Counted from the stretch's first letter, positions 1 through 8,475 are shown. The stretch is 64,000 nucleotides of DNA from Roseiarcus sp963732155 (GCA_963732155.1 CAVSYB010000013.1:1-64000); one strand, 5' to 3'. The notes: a model not told the origin generated them from the sequence alone. Program-made: numbers and translations.

Positions 1-45
1 CCGCTGATTAAGAGTCAGCTGCTCTACCAACTGAGCTATGCGCCC
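1..45 (-). tRNA. tRNA-Lys(CTT), 3' part outside the window
   Basis: On the minus strand the first 45 bases of a tRNA are visible. The 5' acceptor strand GGGCGCA is at its start, followed by a D-arm with the usual AGCTCAGTTGGTAGAGC pattern. The anticodon arm pairs GCTGA with TCAGC around the 7-nt loop CTCTTAA, placing CTT at the anticodon. The variable loop, T-arm and acceptor 3' strand lie beyond the left edge. Confidence 0.93.
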
Positions 46-160
46 ATCGAAAGCCGCGGCGACCGGGCCGCCGCGAGGCGGGGGATGTAGCAAAGGCGCG
101 GCGCCCTGTCCAGCCGGGTTCGCGGTCCCGAGAGAACCTCGGCAGGGCGTCGGCGGCCGT

Positions 161-1180
161 TCAGTTGCGCGTCTTGTCGACCAGCTTGTTCTTGCCGATC
201 CACGGCATCATCGCGCGCAGCTTTTCGCCGATCGCTTCGATCGGATGCGCATTGTTGCGGGCGCGCATCGCCTTGAACGAGGTCTGGTTGACCTTGTTCT
301 CGAGCATCCAGTCGCGGGTGAACTTGCCCGACTGGATGTCGTTCAAAATGCGCTTCATCTCCGCCTTGGTTTCCGGCGTGATGACGCGCGGCCCGGAGAC
401 ATATTCGCCGTATTCGGCGGTGTTCGAGATCGAATAGTTCATATTGGCGATGCCGCCCTCGTAGATCAGGTCGACGATCAATTTGACCTCGTGCAGGCAT
501 TCGAAATAGGCCATCTCCGGCGCATAGCCCGCCTCGACCAGCGTGTCGAAGCCGCCGCGGATCAGTTCGACCAGGCCGCCGCACAAAACCACCTGCTCGC
601 CGAACAGATCGGTTTCGCATTCCTCGCGGAAGCTCGTCTCGATGACGCCGGCGCGGCCGCCGCCGATCGCGCAGGCGTAGGAGAGGCCGAGGTCATGCGC
701 ATTGCCGCTGGCGTCGCGATGGATCGCCAGCAGGCAGGGCACGCCGCCGCCGCGCGCATATTCCGAGCGCACCGTATGGCCCGGCCCCTTGGGGGCGACC
801 ATCAGCACGTCGAGATCGGCGCGCGGCTCGATCAGGTTGAAATGCACGTTGAGGCCGTGCGCGAACATCAGCGCGGCGCCGTTCTTCATGTTGGGCGCAA
901 GTTCGGCGCGATAGATGTCGGCCTGCAGTTCGTCGGGCGTCAGCATCATCACGATGTCGGCCCATTTGGCCGCCGCGACGACGTCGAGCACCTTGACGCC
1001 TTCCGCTTCGGCCTTCTTGGCCGAGGTCGAGCCGGCGCGCAGCGCAACCGCCACGTCCTTGACGCCGCTGTCGCGCATGTTCAGCAAATGCGCGTGACCC
1101 TGGCTGCCATAGCCGACGACCGCGACTTTCCTGCCCTTGATGAGGTTGAGATCGGCATCACGATCGTAATAGACGCGCAT
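161..1180 (-). CDS. ilvC: Ketol-acid reductoisomerase (NADP+)
   Basis: Second enzyme of valine/leucine/isoleucine synthesis: it isomerises and reduces acetolactate or acetohydroxybutyrate using NADPH and Mg2+. The 339-residue protein has the length of class I enzymes. The Rossmann loop GYGSQGHA lies at residues 23-30, and the conserved C-terminal knotted domain includes DLFGEQ and YFECLHEVKLIVDLIYEGG. A longer reading frame starts nine codons upstream, but MRVYYD is the family N-terminus and is preceded by GAAGGA about 7 nt upstream, so the shorter start is chosen. It stands alone between the tRNA and a divergent small gene, with no other ilv gene in view. Confidence 0.97.
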   Translation of the reverse strand: MRVYYDRDADLNLIKGRKVAVVGYGSQGHAHLLNMRDSGVKDVAVALRAGSTSAKKAEAEGVKVLDVVAAAKWADIVMMLTPDELQADIYRAELAPNMKNGAALMFAHGLNVHFNLIEPRADLDVLMVAPKGPGHTVRSEYARGGGVPCLLAIHRDASGNAHDLGLSYACAIGGGRAGVIETSFREECETDLFGEQVVLCGGLVELIRGGFDTLVEAGYAPEMAYFECLHEVKLIVDLIYEGGIANMNYSISNTAEYGEYVSGPRVITPETKAEMKRILNDIQSGKFTRDWMLENKVNQTSFKAMRARNNAHPIEAIGEKLRAMMPWIGKNKLVDKTRN

Positions 1181-1422
1181 GTCGGGGTCCTTCGCCGGCG
1201 TTTCCACCGCTTTTTGATTTGGGACGCCGGACGCGGAGCCGCCCGGGTCGTCAGGCGGTTCTTAGGGAAAAGCCGGGCGCCGATCAAGCAGGGATTGCCG
1301 GCGGCGGCGGGTCGGCCCGCGAGTCTCGGCCATCGCGCGCCTCCGCCGCGACGGCGAGGCGTATTCTAAATATCAGAACATTTGTTTGCCGTAATCCAGA
1401 TTATTGGAAATAATGGCGGGAA

Positions 1423-1749
1423 ATGTCCAACGCTCGAACGACCGGCGCCGCCCCTTCCATCTCGCCTGTTCCGCACGACCTCGAGGGGCTCGCCTCGAGC
1501 GCGCTCGCCGCGGTCATCGATTCCGGCGCGAAAATCCTGATGCGCGAACCCTGGCGCGCCGCGCGGATCGTCCGCGGCGCGGACGCCATGACGATCGGCG
1601 AGCTCGCCTTCCATGTCGCGCGAAGGCGGCGGGCGCCGCCGGCCGATCTCAACCGCGGAATCGCGCTGGCGCAATTGAGCCTCGCGCTCGCGGCGCCGGG
1701 GTTCGGCGCGGCCTGGGCGGACTGGCGCGCCGCGCAAGACGCTGAATAA
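1423..1749 (+). CDS. Hypothetical protein, 108 aa
   Basis: I do not recognise this protein. The frame has the G/C-rich third positions typical of this chromosome and is preceded by an AT-rich stretch (about 1368-1415) that could hold a promoter divergent from ilvC. The sequence is alanine/arginine-rich, with a probable helical C-terminal half and no signal peptide or membrane span. An overlapping plus-strand frame starting at 1404 is judged a shadow because its codon use is poorer. No function can be assigned, and the gene could be spurious. Confidence 0.45.
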   Translation: MSNARTTGAAPSISPVPHDLEGLASSALAAVIDSGAKILMREPWRAARIVRGADAMTIGELAFHVARRRRAPPADLNRGIALAQLSLALAAPGFGAAWADWRAAQDAE

Positions 1750-1881
1750 CGCGCGACGTCGCCCGCCTTGCGCGCGGACCTCACGGCTTTATGATATCCA
1801 TAGCGCGCTTTGAACCCGGCCGCGCCGTTCCGGGTCAAGACTTGGCTCGGGCTGGAAACGTTAACCTTCAGGGGACCGCCA

Positions 1882-2478
1882 TTGCTCAATCTTTCGCGCC
1901 TGCGCGCCCTCGCCGCGGCCGTCGTTCTCGGCCTCAGCGTCGCGGGATGCGGCTACAACACCATCCCGACCGAGGAGGAGGCCGCCAAGGCGCAATGGGC
2001 GGAAGTGCAGAACCAGTATCAGCGGCGCGCCGATCTGATCCCCAACCTCGTCGCCACCGTGCAAGGCTACGCCAAGCAGGAAAAGGACGTGCTGACCGCC
2101 GTCACCGAGGCGCGCGCCAAGGCGACCGCGATCCATGTCGACGCCTCGCAACTGACTGATCCCGACAAGGTCAAGCAACTGGAGGACGCGCAGAATGCGC
2201 TGTCGGGGGCGCTCGGACGCCTGCTGGCGGTCAGCGAAAACTATCCCGATCTCAAGTCGAACCAGAACTTCCTCGCCTTGCAGGCGCAACTCGAAGGCAC
2301 CGAGAACCGCATCGCCGTGGCGCGCCGCGATTATATCGAGGCGGCGCGCGCCTATAACACCTCGCTGCGCACGTTCCCCGGCGTCCTCTGGGCCTCGACC
2401 TTCTTCCGTTCGAACAAGCCGATGGCCGAATTCACGGCGACCGACGAGGCGCAGGCCCCGCCGAAGGTGAAGTTCTGA
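1882..2478 (+). CDS. LemA family lipoprotein
   Basis: LemA-family membrane protein of unknown molecular role, 198 residues. From the TTG start proposed here it begins with a short lipoprotein signal ending in the lipobox LSVAGC. The conserved LemA core follows: NQYQRRADLIPNLVATVQGYA, then EARAKA, then NFLALQAQLEGTENRIAVARRDY, ending in the typical NTSLRTFPG and FFRSNKP. TTG at 1882 is chosen because AGGGGA lies just upstream and the signal then starts correctly; a frame open to ATG 1810 would add 24 unlikely residues. Two TPM-domain genes follow, the usual LemA neighbourhood. Confidence 0.88.
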   Translation: MLNLSRLRALAAAVVLGLSVAGCGYNTIPTEEEAAKAQWAEVQNQYQRRADLIPNLVATVQGYAKQEKDVLTAVTEARAKATAIHVDASQLTDPDKVKQLEDAQNALSGALGRLLAVSENYPDLKSNQNFLALQAQLEGTENRIAVARRDYIEAARAYNTSLRTFPGVLWASTFFRSNKPMAEFTATDEAQAPPKVKF

Positions 2479-2522
2479 GCGCGCGCCGCTGCGGCCCGCC
2501 GCGCGCCGCGCCGCGCGGCCGA

Positions 2523-3290
2523 TTGCTCGGGGCGCTGATCGCGCTGCTCGGCCTGGCGCTCGGCGCGCTGTGCGCCGAGGCGGCCGGTCTGCCGGCGTTG
2601 ACCGGCCGCGTCGTCGACCAGGCGGCGATCCTCTCGCCCGACGTGCGCGCCTCGATCGAGGCCAAACTGAAGGGCCTCGAGGACAAGTCGGGCATCCAGC
2701 TCGTCGTCGCGACCGTCTCCTCGCTCGACGGCCAGGAGATCGAGCCTTACGCCAATCAGTTGTTTCGCGCGTGGAAGCTCGGCGAGGCGAAGAAGAACAA
2801 CGGCGTGTTGTTTCTGGTCGCGCCCAACGAACACCGGGTGCGCATCGAGGTCGGCTACGGGCTCGAGGGAACGCTGACCGACGCGACTTCCAAGATCATC
2901 ATTGCCAACGCCGTGGCGCCCCGCTTCAAGGCCGGCGATTTCAACGGCGGCGTTTCGCGCGGCGTCGACGACATCATCACGGCGTTGACGACCGATTCGT
3001 CGGACTGGCAGAAACGGCCGGAATTCCGCGCCGAGGATTCGCACGGGCCGGCCGGCCTGGCGGCCGTGCTGCTGGCGCTTGCGGCGTTCGTTTTCGTGTT
3101 CGTCATGATCGCGCGCTCGCAGGGCGGCTTCGGTCGGGGGATCGGTTATCTGCTGCTCAATATCCTGCTCAGCGGCCGCGGCGGCGGCGGCTCTTTCAGC
3201 GGCGGCTCGTTCGGCGGCGGCGGAGACGGGGGCGGCTTTTCCGGCGGCGGCGGCTCGTCGGGGGGCGGCGGCGCCTCAGGGGGCTGGTGA
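2523..3290 (+). CDS. TPM domain-containing exported membrane protein (YgcG type)
   Basis: A 255-residue protein with an N-terminal signal sequence (ALIALLGLALGALCAEAA) and a TPM domain (about residues 25-150, with VVDQAAILS, LVVATV and RVRIEVGYGLEGTLTD). One transmembrane helix follows (about 182-200), then a Gly/Ser-rich tail ending SGGW. This architecture is standard for TPM proteins encoded beside LemA; they are thought to act at the envelope, but the reaction is not settled. TTG at 2523 is the first usable start; the frame is open further upstream through CTG 2475, so the exact N-terminus is uncertain. The downstream TPM gene begins 4 nt after the stop. Confidence 0.87.
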   Translation: MLGALIALLGLALGALCAEAAGLPALTGRVVDQAAILSPDVRASIEAKLKGLEDKSGIQLVVATVSSLDGQEIEPYANQLFRAWKLGEAKKNNGVLFLVAPNEHRVRIEVGYGLEGTLTDATSKIIIANAVAPRFKAGDFNGGVSRGVDDIITALTTDSSDWQKRPEFRAEDSHGPAGLAAVLLALAAFVFVFVMIARSQGGFGRGIGYLLLNILLSGRGGGGSFSGGSFGGGGDGGGFSGGGGSSGGGGASGGW

Positions 3291-3294
3291 CGCG

Positions 3295-3897
3295 ATGACC
3301 CCCCAGGAAACGGCAGAGGTCGAAACGGCGCTGCGCGTCGCGCAGGCGCGCTGCAGCGGCCAGATCGTCTGCGTTCTCGCGCGCGCCTCGGCGAACTACG
3401 AGGCGCCGCCGCTGATCTGGAGCGCCGTCGTCGCGCTGGCGACGCCCTGGCCGCTATTGTTCCTCACCGATCTTTCCGCCGAGCGCATTTTCATCGCCCA
3501 GCTCGCGGTTTTTCTGGTCGCCCTCGGCCTGTCGGCGCTGCCGGCCTTGCGCTGGCGCCTGACGCCGCGCGCGGTGCGCCGCTCGCACGCCCACCGCGCC
3601 GCGCTGGAGCAATTCGTGATCCGCGGCGTGACCCACGGCGCCGAGCGCAACGGCGTTCTGATCTACGTGTCGCTCGCCGAGCGCTACGCCCGCATCGTCG
3701 CCGACGACGGCGCCGCCAGGGCGATCGGCCAGAACGAGTGGCGGGCGATCGTCGACCGGCTCACCGCCGACATGAAAGCGGGCGCGACCAGCCGGGCGCT
3801 GATCGGCGCGGCGACAAGCTGCGGCGACCTGCTCGCCCGCCATTTTCCGGCGCGCGAGGGCGCGCCCCCGGTCTCGCAGCGCTTCCATATGATTTGA
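3295..3897 (+). CDS. TPM domain membrane protein, second copy
   Basis: A 200-residue relative of the preceding protein. The N-terminal part (TAEVETALRVAQARCSGQIV) and the middle (ERNGVLIYVSLAERYARIVADDG) are TPM-like, and they are interrupted by two hydrophobic helices (about residues 41-57 and 65-83). There is no cleavable signal peptide. It starts with ATG 4 nt after the previous stop and is almost certainly co-transcribed with the LemA and first TPM genes. The trio LemA-TPM-TPM is a conserved arrangement in alphaproteobacteria. Function unknown beyond an envelope role. Confidence 0.82.
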   Translation: MTPQETAEVETALRVAQARCSGQIVCVLARASANYEAPPLIWSAVVALATPWPLLFLTDLSAERIFIAQLAVFLVALGLSALPALRWRLTPRAVRRSHAHRAALEQFVIRGVTHGAERNGVLIYVSLAERYARIVADDGAARAIGQNEWRAIVDRLTADMKAGATSRALIGAATSCGDLLARHFPAREGAPPVSQRFHMI

Positions 3898-3999
3898 GGT
3901 TCGGCCGCGCGTCGCGTCCGACGGCGATGAGGCGGGGAGCGATGGCCTTACCCCAAAACCTGTCGCCGTCCTGGCCGGGGGGTGCGCGGAGCGCCGGCG

Positions 4000-5050
4000 T
4001 CAGGTCCCCTGCTCGCGCCGGGCGATCTCCTTGCGCACGGCGGGCGCGACGCGGGTCCCCATGAGTTCGATCGAGCGCATCACCGCCTCATGCGGCGCAT
4101 CGCCGAGGCGCATCTGCATGAGATAGCGCTGGTGGCCGAAGATGGCGTGCTGAAACAGGATTTTCTCGATCACCTCGTCCGGGCTTCCCACCGCCAGCGC
4201 GCCGCGCAAGGCGCGCGCCCCGTCGAACTGCGCCCTGGTCGTCGGCGGCCAGCCGCGCTCGCGCCCGACCCGCGTCATCGCCTCGGCATAGCCGGGAAAA
4301 AACGCGTCGGCCGCCTGCCGCGAATCATCAGCGATGAAGCCGTGGCCGTTGATGCCCAGCGCCAGCCGCGCCGCATCGAAGCCCGCCCGCTTGCCGGCCT
4401 CGCGATAAAGACGGGCGAGCGGGCCGAAACGCTCCGGCTCGCCGCCGATGATCGCCAGGGCGAGCGGCAGGCCAAGCGTCGCGGCGCGCACCACCGATTC
4501 TGGCATGCCGCCGACCGCCACCCAGATCGGCAGCTCCTGCTGCATCGCGCGGGGATAGACCCCCTGGCCGGTCAGCGGCGGCCGGCCATGACCGCTCCAG
4601 GCGACGCGCTCGTCGGCGCGAATCTGCAAGAGAAGCTGCAGCTTGTCCGCGAACAATTGGTCGTAGTCGTCGAGGCTGTAGCCGAACAGCGGAAAGGATT
4701 CGATGAACGAGCCGCGCCCGACCATGATCTCGGCGCGCCCGCCGGAAATCTGATCGAGCGTCCCAAACGCCTGGTAGACGCGCACCGGATCGTCGGAGCT
4801 CAGCACCGTCACCGCGCTGGTCAGCCGGATGTTGCTTTGTGCGCGCGGCGGCGGCGGCCAGCACCACCGCCGGCGAGGAGACCGCATAGTCCGGGCGATG
4901 ATGCTCGCCGACCCCGAACACATCGAGCCCGACGCGGTCGGCCAGCGCGGCCTCCTCGAGCAGATCGGCGAAAGTCTGCGCGACGTCGATCGCCCGCCCG
5001 GTCCGCGGGTCGCGCTTGGTTTCGACGAAGGTGTAGACGCCAAATTGCAT
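4000..5050 (-). pseudogene. Luciferase-like flavin monooxygenase, one frameshift
   Basis: LLM-class flavin-dependent oxidoreductase split over two frames. The N-terminal part begins MQFGVYTFVETKRDP at 5050 and includes the family motif FGVGEHHRPDYAVSSPAVVL. After AARTK the protein continues one frame over with NIRLTSAVTVLSSDDPVRV, then EIMVGRGSFIESFPLFG and PIWVAVGG, to a normal C-terminus. Removing one T from the TTT run at 4836-4838 (AAA on the coding strand) restores an unbroken protein of about 349 residues, the usual family length. The event may be a real mutation or a homopolymer error. The substrate cannot be told from sequence. Confidence 0.85.
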
Positions 5051-5207
5051 GGCCGGGAGTCCCTGCGACTCCAGGACGAGTCGATGCGCGCTGATAGCCT
5101 TGCGCGGCGCCGGCGACAACAAACAATGGCGCGTCAGCGTCACCCGAGCGGACCGCGCGCAGCGCCGCGCGTTTGAAGCGATGCGGGCGTCGAGCGGAGG
5201 CGCCCGA

Positions 5208-6377
5208 TCAGGATTCGCGCTCGCGCATCATTTTGTCCAGGCGCTTCATCTCGGCGTCGTTTTGAGCCGCGACCGCCGCTTCATTGTCTTCTCGCCTTTC
5301 CACCTTCCAGCGCGCCCCCAGGCCCTTCAACGCCGCCTGGATTTGTTGATCGATCGCCGCCGCCGCCTGTTCATCCTCCGCCTCCCAGCGGGGCTTCATA
5401 GATAAGACGTAGCGCTTGTACGGTTTGGCGAGAAAGCACATCCAGATCAACAGGAACGAAGCAAGGAAGAGTTCGGCGGCGAGATGGAGCGCCTCGTCTT
5501 GCGATGTCGACAGGGTGTCGCAGAAGAGCGCGTAGCCCCCGGCCGCCAGGCCGAGCGCGGCGGCGGCCGCGACGAAGGCGCCGACGAGGCCAGGGAAACT
5601 GAAAATCGCGTGGAGCACGGCGTTCGGTCCGCGCCGCCGGGTGCGCGCCGGGATGCTGAACCACAGCCAGACGAACAGCAACACGGTGAAGGCGGCGCCG
5701 AAAATGCGCTCCGCCGGGATTCCCGTCGCTGCGGCGATCGGCTGAGCCGCAAGCACGATCGCCGTGACGATCGCCACCAGCCCGGCGAGCCCCCGCGCGA
5801 ACCCATTGTTGATGCACATCACGGCGAGCGGGCCGCCGAGGCCGAGCCCCAGAAGCCATTGATTGGCCGCCGGCGAATGCGGCGGCGCCAGTTCGCGCGG
5901 GGCGAGCAGCCAGACGAAAAACGCGACGAAATACACGAGGTAGCCGCGGAGGTAGAGATCGCGCCAGCGGCCCGGCAGGGTGCTGAGCGGGAGGCAGGCG
6001 AAGGCCAGAACCAGCGCCGGCAGGGCCATGTCGTCCCACCCGGCGCGCGAGCCGTCGATGACCCCGGACACGAGGGTCGCGCCGCCGACCCACAAGGCGG
6101 CGCAGACCGCCGCCCAGACAATTCCGTAGCGGCGCGGCGCGTCCGGCCGCAGCATGACGCCCTGACAGCCGGAAAGCACGCAGGCGACGAACACGACCAC
6201 GAGCGAGCCGCCCCAGTCGAGGTCGCCGATGTCGCCGATGAGCCACGCCGCCAAGGCCCCCGCCGCGCCGAGCGCGATCGAGGTTCTTGCGAACTGCCAC
6301 AGCCACCAGCGCAGCCCCGCGGCCTGGGTCGGCGCGGCGGTCGCGCCGGATTTGGAATCCGGAGCCGGACGGGTCAT
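5208..6377 (-). CDS. Polytopic membrane protein of unknown function
   Basis: A 389-residue integral membrane protein with about nine to ten hydrophobic segments between residues 20 and 330. A polar C-terminal tail follows (WEAEDEQAAAAIDQQI onward) that is probably cytoplasmic and helical. The frame is open another 46 codons upstream, but those residues are Arg/Gly-rich and unlike a coding N-terminus, so ATG 6377 is preferred even though its ribosome site is weak. I do not recognise a family. It is encoded alone, convergent with nothing and divergent from the toxin-antitoxin segment. Confidence 0.7.
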   Translation of the reverse strand: MTRPAPDSKSGATAAPTQAAGLRWWLWQFARTSIALGAAGALAAWLIGDIGDLDWGGSLVVVFVACVLSGCQGVMLRPDAPRRYGIVWAAVCAALWVGGATLVSGVIDGSRAGWDDMALPALVLAFACLPLSTLPGRWRDLYLRGYLVYFVAFFVWLLAPRELAPPHSPAANQWLLGLGLGGPLAVMCINNGFARGLAGLVAIVTAIVLAAQPIAAATGIPAERIFGAAFTVLLFVWLWFSIPARTRRRGPNAVLHAIFSFPGLVGAFVAAAAALGLAAGGYALFCDTLSTSQDEALHLAAELFLASFLLIWMCFLAKPYKRYVLSMKPRWEAEDEQAAAAIDQQIQAALKGLGARWKVERREDNEAAVAAQNDAEMKRLDKMMRERES

Positions 6378-6587
6378 CGACCCGCCCGCCGGCGAAATGA
6401 TCTTTGGCTCGCCACCATCGCCGCGCCGCCGCGAGTCACGCGGCGGCCTCAACCGATCGTCGCCCGATTCCGAGCGCGCGCCCGGCAGCATCGCCCGTTG
6501 CGGGCGTTTCGACAATGGTGAATTGGGCGTCGCGGCCGCAGCATTGAGCAGCGCCGCGAGCGAACCGCGCCCATCGCTATCAAACTC

Positions 6588-6617
6588 TTGACGTTGTGTG
6601 GCTCACAGCCGTACATT
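6588..6617 (+). promoter_or_regulatory. Probable promoter of the tacA-tacT module
   Basis: TTGACG at 6588-6593 and TACATT at 6612-6617 are 18 nt apart, a good sigma-70 pair placed 28 nt before the tacA start. A short inverted repeat TGTG-GCT-CACA (6597-6607) lies between the two hexamers, where a ribbon-helix-helix antitoxin could bind to repress its own operon. The boxes are seen in the sequence; the operator role is inferred. Confidence 0.6.
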
Positions 6618-6645
6618 GTCTCGTTGAAACCTTTCCGGTGAGCCC

Positions 6646-6921
6646 ATGACCAAGTCCGCCCGCCTCGAAGCCCGTATCACCCCCGATCTGCAAGCGCTGC
6701 TGAAGCGGGCGGCGGCGCTCGAGGGTCGATCGGTGAGCGACTTCGTCGTGACCGCCGCGCGGGAGGCGGCCGAGCAGCGCGTCGAGCAAGCGCAAGTGAT
6801 GCGGCTTTCGCTGGAGGACCAGCGCGCCTTTGTCGAAGCCATTCTCGATCCGCCCGAGCCGAGCGCCTCGCTGCGCCGCGCCTTTCGTCGTCACCGGGCG
6901 TTGATCGCGCCGGCGCGGTGA
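6646..6921 (+). CDS. tacA: DUF1778 ribbon-helix-helix antitoxin (TacA-like)
   Basis: Antitoxin of a type II module whose toxin is a GNAT acetyltransferase. The 91-residue protein has the DUF1778 layout: an N-terminal ribbon-helix-helix (SARLEARITPDLQALLKRAA with GRSVSDFVVTAA) that binds DNA, then a C-terminal segment (LSLEDQRAFVEAILDPPEP) that wraps and blocks the toxin. ATG 6646 lies behind a good promoter. The stop overlaps the toxin's GTG start by 4 nt, so the pair is translationally coupled. Autorepression of the operon is expected from the family. Confidence 0.9.
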   Translation: MTKSARLEARITPDLQALLKRAAALEGRSVSDFVVTAAREAAEQRVEQAQVMRLSLEDQRAFVEAILDPPEPSASLRRAFRRHRALIAPAR

Positions 6922-7433
6922 CGGGCGGCTTCGTCATCGAGCCGCTTGCGGCTCATGATCGCTCGACCTTCTCCTGCGGCTCGCCGCCGCTTGATCGCTA
7001 TATCAGGGAACAGGCCACGCAGGACGTCCGGCGGCTGCTGGCGAGTTGCTTCGTCGCGGTGGATGCGGCGACCCAGGCTCTCGCCGGCTATTACACCCTG
7101 GCGGCGAGCAGCGTGTTGGCGAGCGACCTGCCGCCGGAATTGCTGAAGCGACTTCCCCGCTATCCCGTTCTTCCAGCGGCGCTGATCGGGCGACTGGCGG
7201 TCGATCGGCGGTTCGCGCGCAAGGGGCTTGGCGGCGTCCTTCTCGCCGACGCCGCGCTGCGCGTCCTCAGAAGCGAGACGGCGGCTTTCGCGCTCATTGT
7301 CGACGCCAAGGACGAAAGCGCCGCCGCGTTCTATCGGCGCCACGGCTTCCGCGCGTTCGTCAGCCGGCCAATGTCGCTGTATCTGCCGATGGCGACGGCG
7401 AGGAAGGCGGCGGGCGACGAAGCGGGGCGGTGA
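6918..7433 (+). CDS. tacT: GNAT-family toxin acetyltransferase (TacT-like)
   Basis: Characterised family members acetylate the amino group of charged tRNAs and so stop translation; this copy is assigned by homology and context. The 171 residues show the GNAT acetyl-CoA site (RLAVDRRFARKGLGGVLLADA, about residues 94-114) and the Tyr-containing motif FYRRHGF (about 137-143), which carries the conserved tyrosine of TacT toxins. The start is GTG, overlapping the antitoxin stop by 4 nt. The gene looks complete, so the module is probably active. It converges on the HigB/HigA-like module 85 bp away. Confidence 0.9.
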   Translation: MTGGFVIEPLAAHDRSTFSCGSPPLDRYIREQATQDVRRLLASCFVAVDAATQALAGYYTLAASSVLASDLPPELLKRLPRYPVLPAALIGRLAVDRRFARKGLGGVLLADAALRVLRSETAAFALIVDAKDESAAAFYRRHGFRAFVSRPMSLYLPMATARKAAGDEAGR

Positions 7434-7518
7434 GGTGAGGCGCGGGGAGCGCGCGAGTGATGCGAGAGGCGCCCCAAGCGCCTGGAGCTTGCGGAGGCGC
7501 ATAGATCGAGCGGCAGCC

Positions 7519-7926
7519 TTACTCCTCGCCTTCGAACAGCCGTTGGATTTCGCCTTCGTGCATGCGGTCGAAATCGTCGGGGATTTGAGCGCGCCCCTTG
7601 AGAAAGCCGAGCGGATTGATTTCTCGCGGCGCCGGCGCCTCCAACGGCGCCGCCGTCGCCAGCCGAACGCCTAGGGCCTTCATGACGCCGAACAGGGTGG
7701 ACAGGCGCGGGTCGCCGTCCTCGCTGAGCGCGCGATAGAGCGCTTCACGCGACAGCCCGGCGTCCCTTGCGATCTTCGTCATGCCTTTGGCGCGCGCGGC
7801 GACGCCGAGCGCCTGGGCGAAAAATGCTGGGTCGCCGATCGCCAGCGCCTCGTCGAGAAATGCCGCAATCTCCTCGGGCGTATCGAGATATTCGGCCGCG
7901 TCGAAAAGAATCGTCTTGTCGGTCAT
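7519..7926 (-). CDS. HigA-like addiction-module antitoxin with extra C-terminal tail
   Basis: DNA-binding antitoxin of the 'addiction module antidote' family, partner of the HigB/RelE-like toxin encoded just upstream. Residues 1-98 are typical: DTPEEIAAFLDEAL, then a helix-turn-helix (GMTKIARDAGLSREALYRALSEDGDPRLSTLFGVMKALG). Members usually stop near residue 95-100. This protein continues for about 35 more residues, containing NPLGFLKGRAQIPDDFD and ending IQRLFEGEE, which resembles the toxin-binding tail of VapB/Phd antitoxins. ATG 7926 overlaps the toxin stop by 4 nt, the toxin-first order normal for HigBA. No PIN toxin gene is adjacent. Confidence 0.87.
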   Translation of the reverse strand: MTDKTILFDAAEYLDTPEEIAAFLDEALAIGDPAFFAQALGVAARAKGMTKIARDAGLSREALYRALSEDGDPRLSTLFGVMKALGVRLATAAPLEAPAPREINPLGFLKGRAQIPDDFDRMHEGEIQRLFEGEE

Positions 7927-8219
7927 GACGCGTATTCCTTCGCCAGTTTCTTCGCCAGAACGATATCCGCCTCCTGCGATCGCTTGTCGCCGCCGCAGAG
8001 CAATATCGCCAAGGCCGCTCCGCGCTGGATCAAGTAGACGCGGTAGCCGGGGCCATGGAAAATGCGAAGCTCGCTGACGCCCTCGCCGACCGGCGCGACG
8101 TCGCCCAAATTGCCCGACTGCAATCGCGTCAGCCGCGCCGCGATGCGCGCTCGCGCCTGCCGATCGCGCAGGCTTTTGAACCAAGCGGTAAACGCAGGGT
8201 TTTGACGAACTTCAATCAC
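7923..8219 (-). CDS. RelE/ParE-superfamily addiction-module toxin (HigB-like)
   Basis: A 98-residue toxin of the 'addiction module killer' group. It shows the characteristic run RQARARIAARLTRLQSGN, GEGVSELRIFHGPGYRVY and LLCGGDKRSQEADI; relatives are ribosome-dependent mRNA interferases. The start is GTG at 8219, with no Shine-Dalgarno sequence between it and an adjoining 20-bp palindrome, so translation may begin on a leaderless transcript. The stop overlaps the antitoxin ATG by 4 nt. The reading frame is intact and full length. Confidence 0.88.
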   Translation of the reverse strand: MIEVRQNPAFTAWFKSLRDRQARARIAARLTRLQSGNLGDVAPVGEGVSELRIFHGPGYRVYLIQRGAALAILLCGGDKRSQEADIVLAKKLAKEYAS

Positions 8220-8254
8220 TCGTAGCTTATAAGCTACGAAATAGCGGTTGTCGA
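8220..8254 (-). promoter_or_regulatory. Promoter and palindromic operator of the HigB/HigA-like module
   Basis: A perfect 20-bp palindrome (8220-8239, TCGTAGCTTA and its mirror) abuts the toxin's GTG start. Inside it, on the minus strand, is a -10 box TATAAG (8226-8231), with TCGACA (8249-8254) exactly 17 nt upstream as -35. Transcription would begin at or next to the GTG. An HTH antitoxin bound to the palindrome would cover the -10 box and block initiation. The boxes and symmetry are seen directly; the operator role is inferred. Confidence 0.72.
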
Positions 8255-8467
8255 GCTGATATTGCGTCTGGCCACGCCAAGCTCAAGAAGCGCCGACCCA
8301 TGCGAACGGCCTGTTCCTCTGGCGACGTTCGGGAACGCAGTCGGGCTATGGTGGCGTCGAGCTGCGACGGGCATTGCGAGAACGCTCGATGCGAAAGACT
8401 GCGGGCAGGCGCAATTCGCAACAGACTTACGAAACAAGAAACTCGTTTCAAATCAAAGCGTTAGGAT

Positions 8468-8475
8468 CATTGCGA
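8468..8475. repeat. Target-site duplication, left copy
   Basis: CATTGCGA immediately outside the left end of the IS66-type element; the identical 8 bp occur immediately outside the right end. An 8-bp duplication is the known signature of IS66-family insertion. Confidence 0.93.

Noticed and set aside
8227..8451. Short minus-strand frames between the toxin promoter and the IS
   Set aside because: No ribosome site, atypical composition and overlap with the toxin promoter; left as intergenic DNA.
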